Positions 1-5,782 are shown, numbered from the stretch's first letter. The stretch is DNA of 8,501 nt from Pseudomonadota bacterium (GCA_023416575.1 JAEZHL010000091.1:1-8501), one strand, 5' to 3'. Numbers and translations: made by a program. The notes: generated by a model from the sequence alone, not told the origin.

Positions 1-33
1 GTGCCCTCGCGCGGGGCATGGCAGCAGTGCCGG

Positions 34-984
34 CTAAGCCTGAGGGGGCGGGTTGGCTGGTTCCCGGGGGCGCTCCAGCTCGGCATCGATTTCGGCCCCG
101 AGAAGCAGAATCGTAGCCGACAGCCACATCCAGATCATGAAACCGATCACTGCGCCGAGCGAACCATAGGTTCTGTTGAAGGTGCCGAAATTGGAGACGT
201 ACCAGGAAAACAGCATCGAGCCCGCGATCCAGGCGACCGCAGCGATCGCGCTGCCCCACGTTATCCATCGCCAGTGGGCTCCCTCCCGGGTCGGGCCGAA
301 CCGGTAGAGCAGCGCCAGGGCGACGATGGTGATGAGCAGCAACAACGGCCAGCGCACCACCGAGACGATCCATTTGGTGGCATTGCCGAGCCCAACGTAG
401 GCGAACACGGCCGGCACAACCACGATGGCGCCAATGGCCAGGATGATGAAAAGGATGCCGCCCAGGGTGAACATCAGCGCTTGCAGGTTGTACTGGACGA
501 AGCTGCGCCGCTCGGGTGAGCGATGGACGGCATTCAGCGCGTCGAAAACCGACTTTACGCCCGCGTTGGCGCTCCAGAGCGAGATGAGCAGGCCGCCGAT
601 GAAGAAGGCACCCAGCGTGCCCCCGCTTTGCGCTTGAATACGTCCTATCTGCTCCTTGATGACCGCGATGGCCCCTCCCGGAACCACACCCTCCAGGGTC
701 GTCATCTCATCGGTGATCGATTGCGGGTTGGCGAAAAGGCCGAAAAGCGAAACGAGCGCCGCCAGGGCCGGGAAGAGGGCAAGCAGGCCAAAATAGGTGA
801 CGCCGGCAGCGATCAGGAGAACTCGGTCCTGCTGGAATGCGTCATAAACGCGCCAGATCAGGTGCGTTTTAACCTCGTTCGATTCGGGGCCAGATCCCAA
901 GCCAGATCCTCGCGCCTCATTCGCGTGGGCGTTGCGCCCCGAGGCATTCGGGTTTGGGTGGGCTCGTTCATCCCGTGTCGTCAT
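34..984 (-). CDS. YihY/virulence factor BrkB family inner-membrane protein
   Basis: A 316-residue protein of the YihY/BrkB family (once mis-annotated as RNase BN), inner-membrane proteins of uncertain molecular function. The first ~40 residues are polar, low-complexity and probably cytoplasmic. About six hydrophobic segments follow, near residues 55-84, 124-140, 168-198, 207-228, 240-262 and 274-298. Family hallmarks visible are the AAGVTYFGLLALFPALAALV stretch (60-79), the SLWSANAGVKSVFDALN stretch (135-151) and the C-terminal YGSLGAVIGFMIWMWLSA plus LLGAEIDAELE region. The last ~12 residues are proline-rich. The start chosen is the ATG at 984. An in-frame ATG at 1023 has a better purine-rich site (AGGGCGG) upstream, and one at 1077 is also open; both would only lengthen the variable N-terminus. 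The gene is divergent from rpsB and shares a ~225 bp upstream region with it. Family assignment is firm, start less so. Confidence 0.9.
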   Translation of the reverse strand: MTTRDERAHPNPNASGRNAHANEARGSGLGSGPESNEVKTHLIWRVYDAFQQDRVLLIAAGVTYFGLLALFPALAALVSLFGLFANPQSITDEMTTLEGVVPGGAIAVIKEQIGRIQAQSGGTLGAFFIGGLLISLWSANAGVKSVFDALNAVHRSPERRSFVQYNLQALMFTLGGILFIILAIGAIVVVPAVFAYVGLGNATKWIVSVVRWPLLLLITIVALALLYRFGPTREGAHWRWITWGSAIAAVAWIAGSMLFSWYVSNFGTFNRTYGSLGAVIGFMIWMWLSATILLLGAEIDAELERPREPANPPPQA

Positions 985-1039
985 AGGGTGGCAACGTCCG
1001 AAAATGGCCGTCGTTCCGGCCATTGCTGCCAATCCGCCC

Positions 1040-1068
1040 TTGCAATTCGGCGCAACTCTCGTTACATG
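1040..1068 (+). promoter_or_regulatory. Candidate sigma-70 promoter for rpsB-tsf
   Basis: TTGCAA (1040-1045) and TACATG (1063-1068) are separated by 17 bases, a plausible -35/-10 pair. The -35 matches four of six consensus bases and the -10 only three. It would start transcription near 1075, leaving a ~135-base leader before rpsB that contains the hairpin at 1095-1129. The placement fits, but the match is weak and unverified. Confidence 0.3.
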
Positions 1069-1094
1069 CGGGCCCATTCCACACGCGGATCATC

Positions 1095-1129
1095 GCGCTG
1101 CGACGGATTGAAAGCCCCGTCGATTGCGC
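1095..1129 (+). promoter_or_regulatory. Stem-loop in the rpsB leader
   Basis: CGACGG (1101-1106) and CCGTCG (1117-1122) are perfect complements around a 10-base loop. A lower GCGC/GCGC helix (1095-1098 with 1126-1129) extends the stem across a small internal loop. It lies ~80 bases upstream of the S2 start and has no T-tract, so it is not an intrinsic terminator. Ribosomal protein genes often carry structured leaders for autoregulation, and S2 is known to regulate rpsB-tsf in E. coli. A role here is inference only; in DNA this rich in G and C, chance hairpins are common. Confidence 0.35.
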
Positions 1130-1209
1130 TCCGGTGGGATCGTTGCCTCGCGTCTGAGGTGGCGTCCCTTCTCGGTCCGCGGAGGTGCAACCGGAAAACG
1201 AGAGAGACT

Positions 1210-2196
1210 ATGCTGCCAACGTTCAACATGCGTCAGCTCCTCGAGGCTGGCGTTCACTTCGGTCACCAGGCCCATCGCTGGAACCCGAAAATGGGCCCGT
1301 TCATTTACGGCGTCCGCAACAAGATCCACATCGTCGACCTGACCCAGACGGTGCCGCTGCTGCATCAGGCACTGGTCAAGATCTCCGACACCGTCGCCCA
1401 GGGCGGCCGCGTGCTGTTCGTCGGCACCAAGCGTCAGGCGTCGGAGGCCATCGCCGAGGCGGCGAAGCGGTCGGCTCAGTACTACATCAATCATCGCTGG
1501 CTCGGCGGCACGCTGACCAACTGGAAGACCATCTCTCAGTCGATCCGTCGCCTGCGCCAGCTCGAGGAAATTCTTGCCGATCCGCAGGGCCGCACCAAGA
1601 AAGAGGTGCTGAACCTGTCGCGTGAGCGCGACAAGCTCAACCAGGCGCTGGGCGGCATCAAGGAGATGGGCGGCACGCCGGACCTGCTGTTCGTGCTCGA
1701 CACGAACAAGGAGCAGATCGCTATCCAGGAGGCAAAGAAGCTCGGGATCCCGATCGTGGCGGTGGTGGACACCAACTGCGACCCGGACAACATCGACTTC
1801 CCGATTCCTGGCAACGACGATGCCGGCCGCGCGATCACGCTCTATTGCGATCTCGTCGCACGCGCCGCCATCGATGGAATCCAGCGCGGTCAGGCTGCTT
1901 CGGGCATCGACCTCGGTGCCGCCGAGTCGCCGCTTGCTGAGGAAATTCCGGCTGCCACCTTCAAGGGTATCGAGGCACCGCGTGGCGAGCCCGACGATCT
2001 CAAGCGGATCAGCGGGGTCACTCCGAAGCTCGAGCAACGGCTCAATGATCTCGGCGTTTTCCATTTCTGGCAGATCGCCGATCTCGATGCGGGCAGCATG
2101 CAGTCGCTCGACCGTCAGCTCAGACTGAAGGGCCAGGTCGAGAAGGACGATTGGGTCGGCCAGGCCAAGAAGCTGGTTGAGGTCGCCGCGGTCTGA
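1210..2196 (+). CDS. rpsB: 30S ribosomal protein S2 with C-terminal helix-hairpin-helix extension
   Basis: A 328-residue S2, which binds the 30S subunit on the solvent side near S1 and the mRNA exit region. Residues 7-225 are the classic S2 fold: MRQLLEAGVHFGHQAHRWNP at the N-terminus, RVLFVGTKRQ (67-76), the NHRWLGGTLTNW motif (94-105), and PDLLFVLDTNKEQIAIQEAK followed by IPIVAVVDTNCDPDNIDFPIPGNDD. After a short Ala/Glu-rich linker, residues ~262-325 form an added domain (DDLKRISGVTPKLEQRLNDLG onwards). It resembles the helix-hairpin-helix domain of COG3743 found at the ends of some alphaproteobacterial proteins. S2 of E. coli is about 241 residues, so the tail explains the excess. The ATG at 1210 is preferred: it is preceded by the purine-rich AGAGAGA and gives the M-LP-FNMRQLLEAG start typical of the group. 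The ATG at 1228 has no ribosome binding site. First gene of an rpsB-tsf pair. Confidence 0.97.
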   Translation: MLPTFNMRQLLEAGVHFGHQAHRWNPKMGPFIYGVRNKIHIVDLTQTVPLLHQALVKISDTVAQGGRVLFVGTKRQASEAIAEAAKRSAQYYINHRWLGGTLTNWKTISQSIRRLRQLEEILADPQGRTKKEVLNLSRERDKLNQALGGIKEMGGTPDLLFVLDTNKEQIAIQEAKKLGIPIVAVVDTNCDPDNIDFPIPGNDDAGRAITLYCDLVARAAIDGIQRGQAASGIDLGAAESPLAEEIPAATFKGIEAPRGEPDDLKRISGVTPKLEQRLNDLGVFHFWQIADLDAGSMQSLDRQLRLKGQVEKDDWVGQAKKLVEVAAV

Positions 2197-2280
2197 GCCG
2201 CGACCTGGGGCCCCAAGCATATCGGGCCCCGAGATCCAGGTATTCTCCCGGCAGGCGCGCGAGGCCAGAACGCGCCTGCC
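2181..2280 (+). promoter_or_regulatory. Three consecutive hairpins in the rpsB-tsf spacer
   Basis: The 142-base gap between rpsB and tsf, starting at the rpsB stop, contains three inverted repeats. GGTCGC/GCGACC (2181-2186 with 2200-2205) spans the stop codon. GGGGCCC/GGGCCCC (2207-2213 with 2224-2230) has a 10-base loop. GGCAGGCGCG/CGCGCCTGCC (2250-2259 with 2271-2280) is a perfect 10 bp stem with an 11-base loop. None is followed by a T-run, so they are not canonical terminators. Likely roles are RNA processing, 3'-end protection of the rpsB message or partial attenuation, tuning S2 to EF-Ts output. Structure is seen; role is inferred. Confidence 0.55.
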
Positions 2281-2338
2281 AGTTCAATCCCGCAGGTCCG
2301 CCACTGCAGCGGCCCTGCCAACCCGAGAGGGTCCGCAC

Positions 2339-3277
2339 ATGACGACGATCTCAGCCGCCATGGTCAAAGAGCTCCGCGATAAGACCGGCGCGGGCATGAT
2401 GGACTGCAAGCAGGCGCTGACCGAGAACAACGGTGACATCGAGGCGTCGGTCGATTGGCTGCGCAAGAAGGGCCTGTCCAAGGCTGCCAAGAAGTCGGGC
2501 CGTGTCGCAGCCGAGGGTCTGATCGGCGTTGCGGTCGGTGGTCCGGTCGGCACCATGGTCGAGGTGAACTCCGAGACGGACTTCGTCGCGCGCAACGCCC
2601 AGTTCCAGGACATGGTGCGCGATATCTCCAAGCTGGCGCTCCAGGCCGGCGGTGATCTTTCCCGTCTGCTGGCGATGCCGTTCCCCGGTAAGACCATTTC
2701 CGTCGAAGACCACGTCAAGGAGATGATCGCCACCATCGGCGAGAACATGAGCGTGCGCCGTACCGCCGAGCTGCGCGCGACTGCCGATGGCATCGTCGTT
2801 GACTACGTGCACAACCGGGTAGCCGAGGGCCTCGGCAAGATGGGCGTGCTGGTCGCGCTCGAGAGCACGGGCGACAAGGAGAAGCTGGCTGAGTTCGGCC
2901 GCCAGGTCGCCATGCACATCGCCGCTGCGGCGCCGCTCGCTGTGACGGTCGAGGATCTCGACCCCGCGGTCATCGAGCGCGAGCGCCAGATCTATGTCGA
3001 GCAAGCCAAGGCCACGGGCAAGCCGCAGGACATCATCGAGAAGATGGCCGAAGGTCGCCTGCGCAAGGAGTTCTTCCAGCAGGTCGTGCTGACGCAGCAG
3101 GTGTTCGTCATCGACGGCAAGGCGACGGTGGAAGAGGCGGTGAAGGAAGCGGCTGGATCCGTCGGCGCTCCGATCCGCATCACCGGCTTCGTCCGCTACG
3201 CCCTGGGCGAGGGCATCGACAAGAAGGAAGAGGACTTCGCGGCCGAGGTCGCCGCTGCCGTCAGCGGCACGCGGTAA
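2339..3277 (+). CDS. tsf: Translation elongation factor Ts
   Basis: A 312-residue EF-Ts, the cytoplasmic guanine-nucleotide exchange factor that releases GDP from EF-Tu. Residues 1-55 form the UBA-like N-terminal domain (ISAAMVKELRDKTGAGMMDCKQAL, then DIEASVDWLRKKGLSKAAKKSGR). The signature ETDFVARN occurs at 79-86, matching the E. coli TDFVAKD segment that inserts beside the EF-Tu Mg/GDP site. The core subdomains follow (a repeat of VAMHIAAAAPLAVT type near 203), then the coiled-coil/C-terminal region. Length is close to the ~307 residues usual for alphaproteobacteria. The ATG at 2339 is chosen because MTTISAAMVKELR is the canonical start and GAGAGGG lies ~8 bases upstream. It follows rpsB on the same strand and is followed 40 bases later by a strong terminator. 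Confidence 0.98.
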   Translation: MTTISAAMVKELRDKTGAGMMDCKQALTENNGDIEASVDWLRKKGLSKAAKKSGRVAAEGLIGVAVGGPVGTMVEVNSETDFVARNAQFQDMVRDISKLALQAGGDLSRLLAMPFPGKTISVEDHVKEMIATIGENMSVRRTAELRATADGIVVDYVHNRVAEGLGKMGVLVALESTGDKEKLAEFGRQVAMHIAAAAPLAVTVEDLDPAVIERERQIYVEQAKATGKPQDIIEKMAEGRLRKEFFQQVVLTQQVFVIDGKATVEEAVKEAAGSVGAPIRITGFVRYALGEGIDKKEEDFAAEVAAAVSGTR

Positions 3278-3317
3278 CACGCCGGCACAGGCCGCAAGGC
3301 CCCGGACGTCTTCATGG

Positions 3318-3358
3318 CTCGCGCGCGGAACCGGGTTCTGCGCGCGAGTTTTGTTTTT
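3318..3358 (+). terminator. Strong intrinsic terminator after tsf
   Basis: CTCGCGCGC (3318-3326) pairs perfectly with GCGCGCGAG (3340-3348). The helix continues inward through a G-T wobble and GAAC/GTTC to a CGG loop, about 14 pairs in all. It is followed by TTTTGTTTTT (3349-3358), a textbook rho-independent terminator. It ends the rpsB-tsf transcript and faces the convergent metA gene. Confidence 0.93.
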
Positions 3359-3431
3359 GGCGCACTTCAAGAAGGGGCAGCGCGCGCCCAATGGACCACA
3401 TGGCCCATGGGTGGCGGTCAGATCACGTCGA

Positions 3432-4349
3432 TCAGCGCCCGATCTGCGCGATATCGAACGGCGTCGTCTGGTACATCTCATTGATCCAGTTTGCGAACAG
3501 CAGATGCGCGTGGCTGCGCCACCGGTTCTGCGGCGGCAAGGCCGGATCGTCGTTCGGAAAATAGTTGATCGGCATGGCCACGTCGTCTCGGCTGCGGAGA
3601 TCTCGGAAGTATTCGTCGGCGAGCGACGTCGTGTCGTATTCGACGTGATTGAACATGTGCAGCGCCCGATGCCGTCTGTCGTCGAGCAGGCACGGGCCCG
3701 TCTCCGCACTCTCCGCGAGGATGATCAAACCACTGTCGGTTGGGATGTCAGCCTTGCGGATTTCTGTCCAGCGGGACACCGGAACGCAGAAATCGTCAGA
3801 GAAGCCGCGCAGGTAGGGTGAGGCCGGCGCGCGGATCTGCTGCCGGAAGATGCCGAATGCCTTCTGCGGCAGGGCATGCTTGGGCAGACCGTGGAAGTGG
3901 TGCAACGCCGCCTGCGCGGCCCAGCAGATCGTGAAGCACCTATGGACGTGCGTCTGTGTCCAATCGAAGACACGGCGGAGCTCGTCCCAATAGGTCACGT
4001 GTTCGTAGGGCAGGTGCTCGACGGGGGCGCCGGTGATCACAAAGCCGTCGAAGCGCTCGCCCTCGATTGCGGCCCATGGCCGATAGAACGACACCATGTG
4101 ATCGGCAGGCGTGTTGCGCGCGACGTGATCCGAGATGCGGACCAATGTCAGCTCGATCTGGAGCAGCGTCGCCCCGAGCAATCTCGCGATCTGGATCTCG
4201 GTCGCGATCTTGTTCGGCATCAGGTTGAGCAGGCCGATCCTCAGCGGCCGGATGTCCTGCCGCACGGCATCTGTTTCGCGCATCACCATGACGCCTTCTG
4301 CCTCGAGGACTTGGCGCGCGGGCAGGTCGTCTTGGATTTTGATTGGCAT
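3432..4349 (-). CDS. metA: Homoserine O-acetyltransferase, MetA type
   Basis: A 305-residue cytoplasmic enzyme that acylates the hydroxyl of L-homoserine, the committed step of methionine synthesis. The product is normally taken on by a sulfhydrylase or cystathionine synthase encoded elsewhere. The glutamine-amidotransferase-like fold is clear. Family catalytic residues fall at their usual numbers: Cys142 in ICWAAQAAL, His235 and Glu237 in HMFNHVEYD. Other marks are IGLLNLMPNKIATEIQIARL (38-57) and the C-terminal INYFPNDDP with NRWRSHAHLLFANWIN. Residue 111, in GAPVEHL, is Glu. Published work on MetA specificity links Glu111 to acetyl-CoA and Gly111 (E. coli) to succinyl-CoA, so the acetyl enzyme (EC 2.3.1.31) is predicted. 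The ATG at 4349 gives the standard MPIKI start; longer in-frame starts would translate through the leader structure. Convergent with tsf. Predicted to be controlled by the SAM-clan riboswitch in its leader. Confidence 0.95.
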   Translation of the reverse strand: MPIKIQDDLPARQVLEAEGVMVMRETDAVRQDIRPLRIGLLNLMPNKIATEIQIARLLGATLLQIELTLVRISDHVARNTPADHMVSFYRPWAAIEGERFDGFVITGAPVEHLPYEHVTYWDELRRVFDWTQTHVHRCFTICWAAQAALHHFHGLPKHALPQKAFGIFRQQIRAPASPYLRGFSDDFCVPVSRWTEIRKADIPTDSGLIILAESAETGPCLLDDRRHRALHMFNHVEYDTTSLADEYFRDLRSRDDVAMPINYFPNDDPALPPQNRWRSHAHLLFANWINEMYQTTPFDIAQIGR

Positions 4350-4352
4350 TCT

Positions 4353-4390
4353 CGCGTCATTCCCTCGATGGCGGGACAGACGCGTGTGGC
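4353..4390 (-). promoter_or_regulatory. metA riboswitch expression platform: anti-P1 strand and ribosome-site hairpin
   Basis: On the minus strand, GCCACA (4385-4390) can pair with TGTGGC (4415-4420), which overlaps the 3' strand of aptamer helix P1, so the two pairings exclude each other. Next, CGCGT (4380-4384) pairs with ACGCG (4353-4357), and TCCC (4373-4376) with GGGA (4361-4364). This hairpin holds the likely ribosome binding site GAGGGA (4361-4366), 11 bases before the metA start. There is no T-run, so control at translation initiation is more likely than termination. Pairings are seen; the switching model is inferred. Confidence 0.5.
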
Positions 4391-4416
4391 TTGATCCGTA
4401 TAATTGCCGGTCCGGC

Positions 4417-4493
4417 CACATCCTCCCGCGAGGGAGTGCCACCTTGCCCGGAGCGGCAGGTTGGCGTTGGGCGTCGCCCCAACTCTTGATGTG
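4417..4493 (-). promoter_or_regulatory. SAM-I clan riboswitch aptamer (SAM-I/IV-variant-like) in the metA leader
   Basis: Read on the minus strand, four helices close a 77-base junction. P1 is CACATC (4488-4493) with GATGTG (4417-4422). P2 is GTTGGG (4478-4483) with CCCAAC (4466-4471). P3 is GCCAACCTGCC (4455-4465) with GGCAAGGTGGC (4438-4448). P4 is CTCCC (4432-4436) with GGGAG (4423-4427), stacked directly on P1. The P1/P2 junction reads AUCAAGAG, identical to the SAM-I (S-box) consensus. The base of P3 has the SAM-I core, an extra A in AACC opposite GGU. J3/4 is a single A. P2 is much shorter than in classical SAM-I and lacks room for the kink-turn, as in SAM-IV and SAM-I/IV variants. L2 contains GCGA, complementary to UCGC in L4. 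The ligand is expected to be S-adenosylmethionine, which fits control of metA. No SAM-II or cobalamin pattern is present. Confidence 0.75.
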
Positions 4494-4501
4494 CTGATAG
4501 A

Positions 4502-4530
4502 CGTCTACCCGGACGGCGGGAAGCTGGCAA
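4502..4530 (-). promoter_or_regulatory. Candidate promoter for the metA leader
   Basis: On the minus strand TTGCCA (4525-4530, five of six -35 consensus bases) is followed after 17 bases by TAGACG (4502-4507, three of six -10 bases). Initiation ~7 bases later falls near 4495, just before the first base of riboswitch helix P1 at 4493. This spacing is what a riboswitch transcript needs and raises confidence in an otherwise weak -10. Confidence 0.42.
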
Positions 4531-4599
4531 GAATTCCGGGTGCGATGTCCAAAATTAGCTTGCGACGGCGGGCTCTGTGCCTATGGCCGACCTGTCAGC

Positions 4600-4646
4600 A
4601 AAATCCCGGATGACACCGCTGAATTCATACCGCGGCGCATCCGGGA
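4600..4646 (-). terminator. Intrinsic terminator after the IalB-family gene
   Basis: On the minus strand TCCCGGATG (4638-4646) pairs perfectly with CATCCGGGA (4604-4612). An inner helix, CGCCGC with GCGGTG (4632-4637 with 4614-4619), carries one wobble pair. TTTT follows at 4603-4600. It starts ~30 bases past the stop codon of the IalB-family gene and separates that gene from the downstream metA unit. The T-run is short, so termination may be partial. Confidence 0.72.
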
Positions 4647-4676
4647 CGATGGGTGAGAGCAAGCCCAGAGTGCTGC

Positions 4677-5465
4677 TTACTTCTTCTTCTCGGCAGCGGC
4701 CGGCTGCTGCTTCTGCTTTTCCTGATACTGCTTCATCAGCTCCGCCTGCCGCTGGCGGATCTGCTGCATGAGCTGCCCGCGCGCCTCGGCGTAGGCCTTG
4801 TTGTCGACCGGGGCGCCGGCGTGGGCGGCCGCGAAGCCGTCGAGCGGCACGGGGAAGGCGATCGGCTGACCATTGGTGTTGATTGCGAGCACCATCAGCC
4901 CGCCGCCGGTCTTCATGGAATCGACGATTTCCTTGCTCGCCTCGATCTCGGCGGTGCATCCGGCCGGATGACAGAGCGAGTAGTGCAGCGAGATCGGCTT
5001 CAGCTGCTTCTCGTCGATTTTTTCGTTCTTCTGCGCCTTCGCCCACTGCTCCTTGGTGTAGACCGCGGCTTTCAGGCCGGGCGGGATGGCCATGCCGAGG
5101 GGAACCATCACCATCAGGTGATCCTTGTCCATGCCCTCCACGTCGCGAATGGCGGCCGAAACGAGGACCATGCCCGTGTTGCCGTCAAGGCGCTCGTGAT
5201 GGGTGAGGCAGATGTCCTTCTGCTCGCGGATCTCCTTGCCGTCCTTGTCGCGGCGCGCCAGATCCGCCTTCTCGCAGAGCTTGACCCAGGCGGTCTGGGC
5301 TCCGGCGTCCTGCTTCGCAGCCGGTGCGGCGGCCTGACCCTTGGGCTGGGCCTTGGGTTGCTGGGCCAGTGCGGTGCCGGAGATCGCCATCTGCAGACCC
5401 AACGCTACCGCCACGCCCGTCACGGCGCGAACGGCGCCTCCTGCGAGCCAACCTGAATTCGCCAT
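4677..5465 (-). CDS. Invasion-associated locus B (IalB) family secreted protein
   Basis: A 262-residue exported protein. Residues 1-34 form a signal peptide (charged start, hydrophobic core near 12-30, cleavage expected after TALA before QQPKAQ). A Pro/Ala/Gln/Lys-rich linker runs to about 57. The IalB-like domain spans ~58-215, with WVKLCEKA, KDICLTHHERLD, MVMVPLGMAIPPGLKA and SLCHPAGCTAEIEAS. Its four cysteines (64, 86, 165, 170) are well placed for two periplasmic disulfides. The C-terminus (~222-262) is a Gln/Lys/Glu-rich helix, probably coiled coil, ending in lysines. IalB was named for a Bartonella erythrocyte-invasion factor, but homologues are widespread in free-living alphaproteobacteria, so invasion should not be inferred. 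The ATG at 5465 gives the intact signal peptide; GGGAA lies ~8 bases upstream. Single-gene unit with its own terminator. Confidence 0.87.
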   Translation of the reverse strand: MANSGWLAGGAVRAVTGVAVALGLQMAISGTALAQQPKAQPKGQAAAPAAKQDAGAQTAWVKLCEKADLARRDKDGKEIREQKDICLTHHERLDGNTGMVLVSAAIRDVEGMDKDHLMVMVPLGMAIPPGLKAAVYTKEQWAKAQKNEKIDEKQLKPISLHYSLCHPAGCTAEIEASKEIVDSMKTGGGLMVLAINTNGQPIAFPVPLDGFAAAHAGAPVDNKAYAEARGQLMQQIRQRQAELMKQYQEKQKQQPAAAEKKK

Positions 5466-5782
5466 CGTCTGTTCCCGACCCTCTGTTGTGAGCGGGTCCG
5501 GCCCGCCCGCCCCTTCGATACCGGCGCAACTGCGGCGCCGCCGGCCCGTCCGCTTCCGACGTCTGCCCGTCGCGCGACTAAGAACCCGATTACGGCAATC
5601 CCGTGGCCGCCCGGCCGAGGCGCCTTTCAGGGCTCATGCCGCTGGGCGGGGGAGTGGCAAAGTCGCAACGTCGCAGGGGATGTTTTGGTCATTTTGCGCC
5701 CCAATTATGGTAGAGGCTGCAACTTAAGTGCGGCGGCTCGGGGACAGCACGCCCGATTAGGCGAAACCACATAGCAGCTGGA
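5466..5782. other. Divergent intergenic region, no gene seen
   Basis: These 317 bases separate the minus-strand IalB-family gene from the plus-strand solute-binding protein gene and should carry both promoters. The part next to the IalB gene is very GC-rich, with a small GCGGG/CCCGC hairpin (5492-5496 with 5502-5506). The part near 5680-5735 is distinctly AT-richer (TTTTGGTCATTTTG, CCAATTATGG, CAACTTAAG), the likely promoter zone for the plus-strand gene. I could not find a convincing -35/-10 pair on either strand, nor a coding sequence or RNA gene. Confidence 0.5.

Noticed and set aside
1..519. Plus-strand open frame of 172 codons at the window start
   Set aside because: It lies opposite the YihY-family gene and encodes a His/Asp/Gln-rich non-protein-like sequence. 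The 33 bases before position 34 hold nothing I recognise.
1090..2220. Long minus-strand open frame of 376 codons opposite rpsB
   Set aside because: Antisense to a certain gene. The product is a low-complexity mix of Leu, Arg, Asp and Val with no recognisable motif, typical of shadow frames in GC-rich DNA.
3396..3414. Hairpin CCAC...GTGG after metA as its terminator
   Set aside because: On the minus strand the stem is short and bulged and no T-run follows. I see no convincing terminator for metA in the 113 bases before the tsf terminator.
2351..3709. Minus-strand open frame of 452 codons across tsf and metA
   Set aside because: It overlaps tsf antisense and metA out of frame, reads through the tsf terminator and has shadow-type composition.
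4399..4404. Perfect TATAAT on the plus strand within the metA leader, as a promoter of an antisense RNA
   Set aside because: No acceptable -35 lies 16-18 bases upstream (acagac at 17) and no plus-strand gene follows for over 1.3 kb. The hexamer lies inside the proposed expression platform of metA. Antisense transcription cannot be excluded but is not supported.
4350..4560. SAM-II or cobalamin riboswitch in the metA leader
   Set aside because: I looked for the SAM-II pseudoknot pattern with its GCUAAA end and for the cobalamin B12-box; neither is present. The helices fit the SAM-I clan instead.
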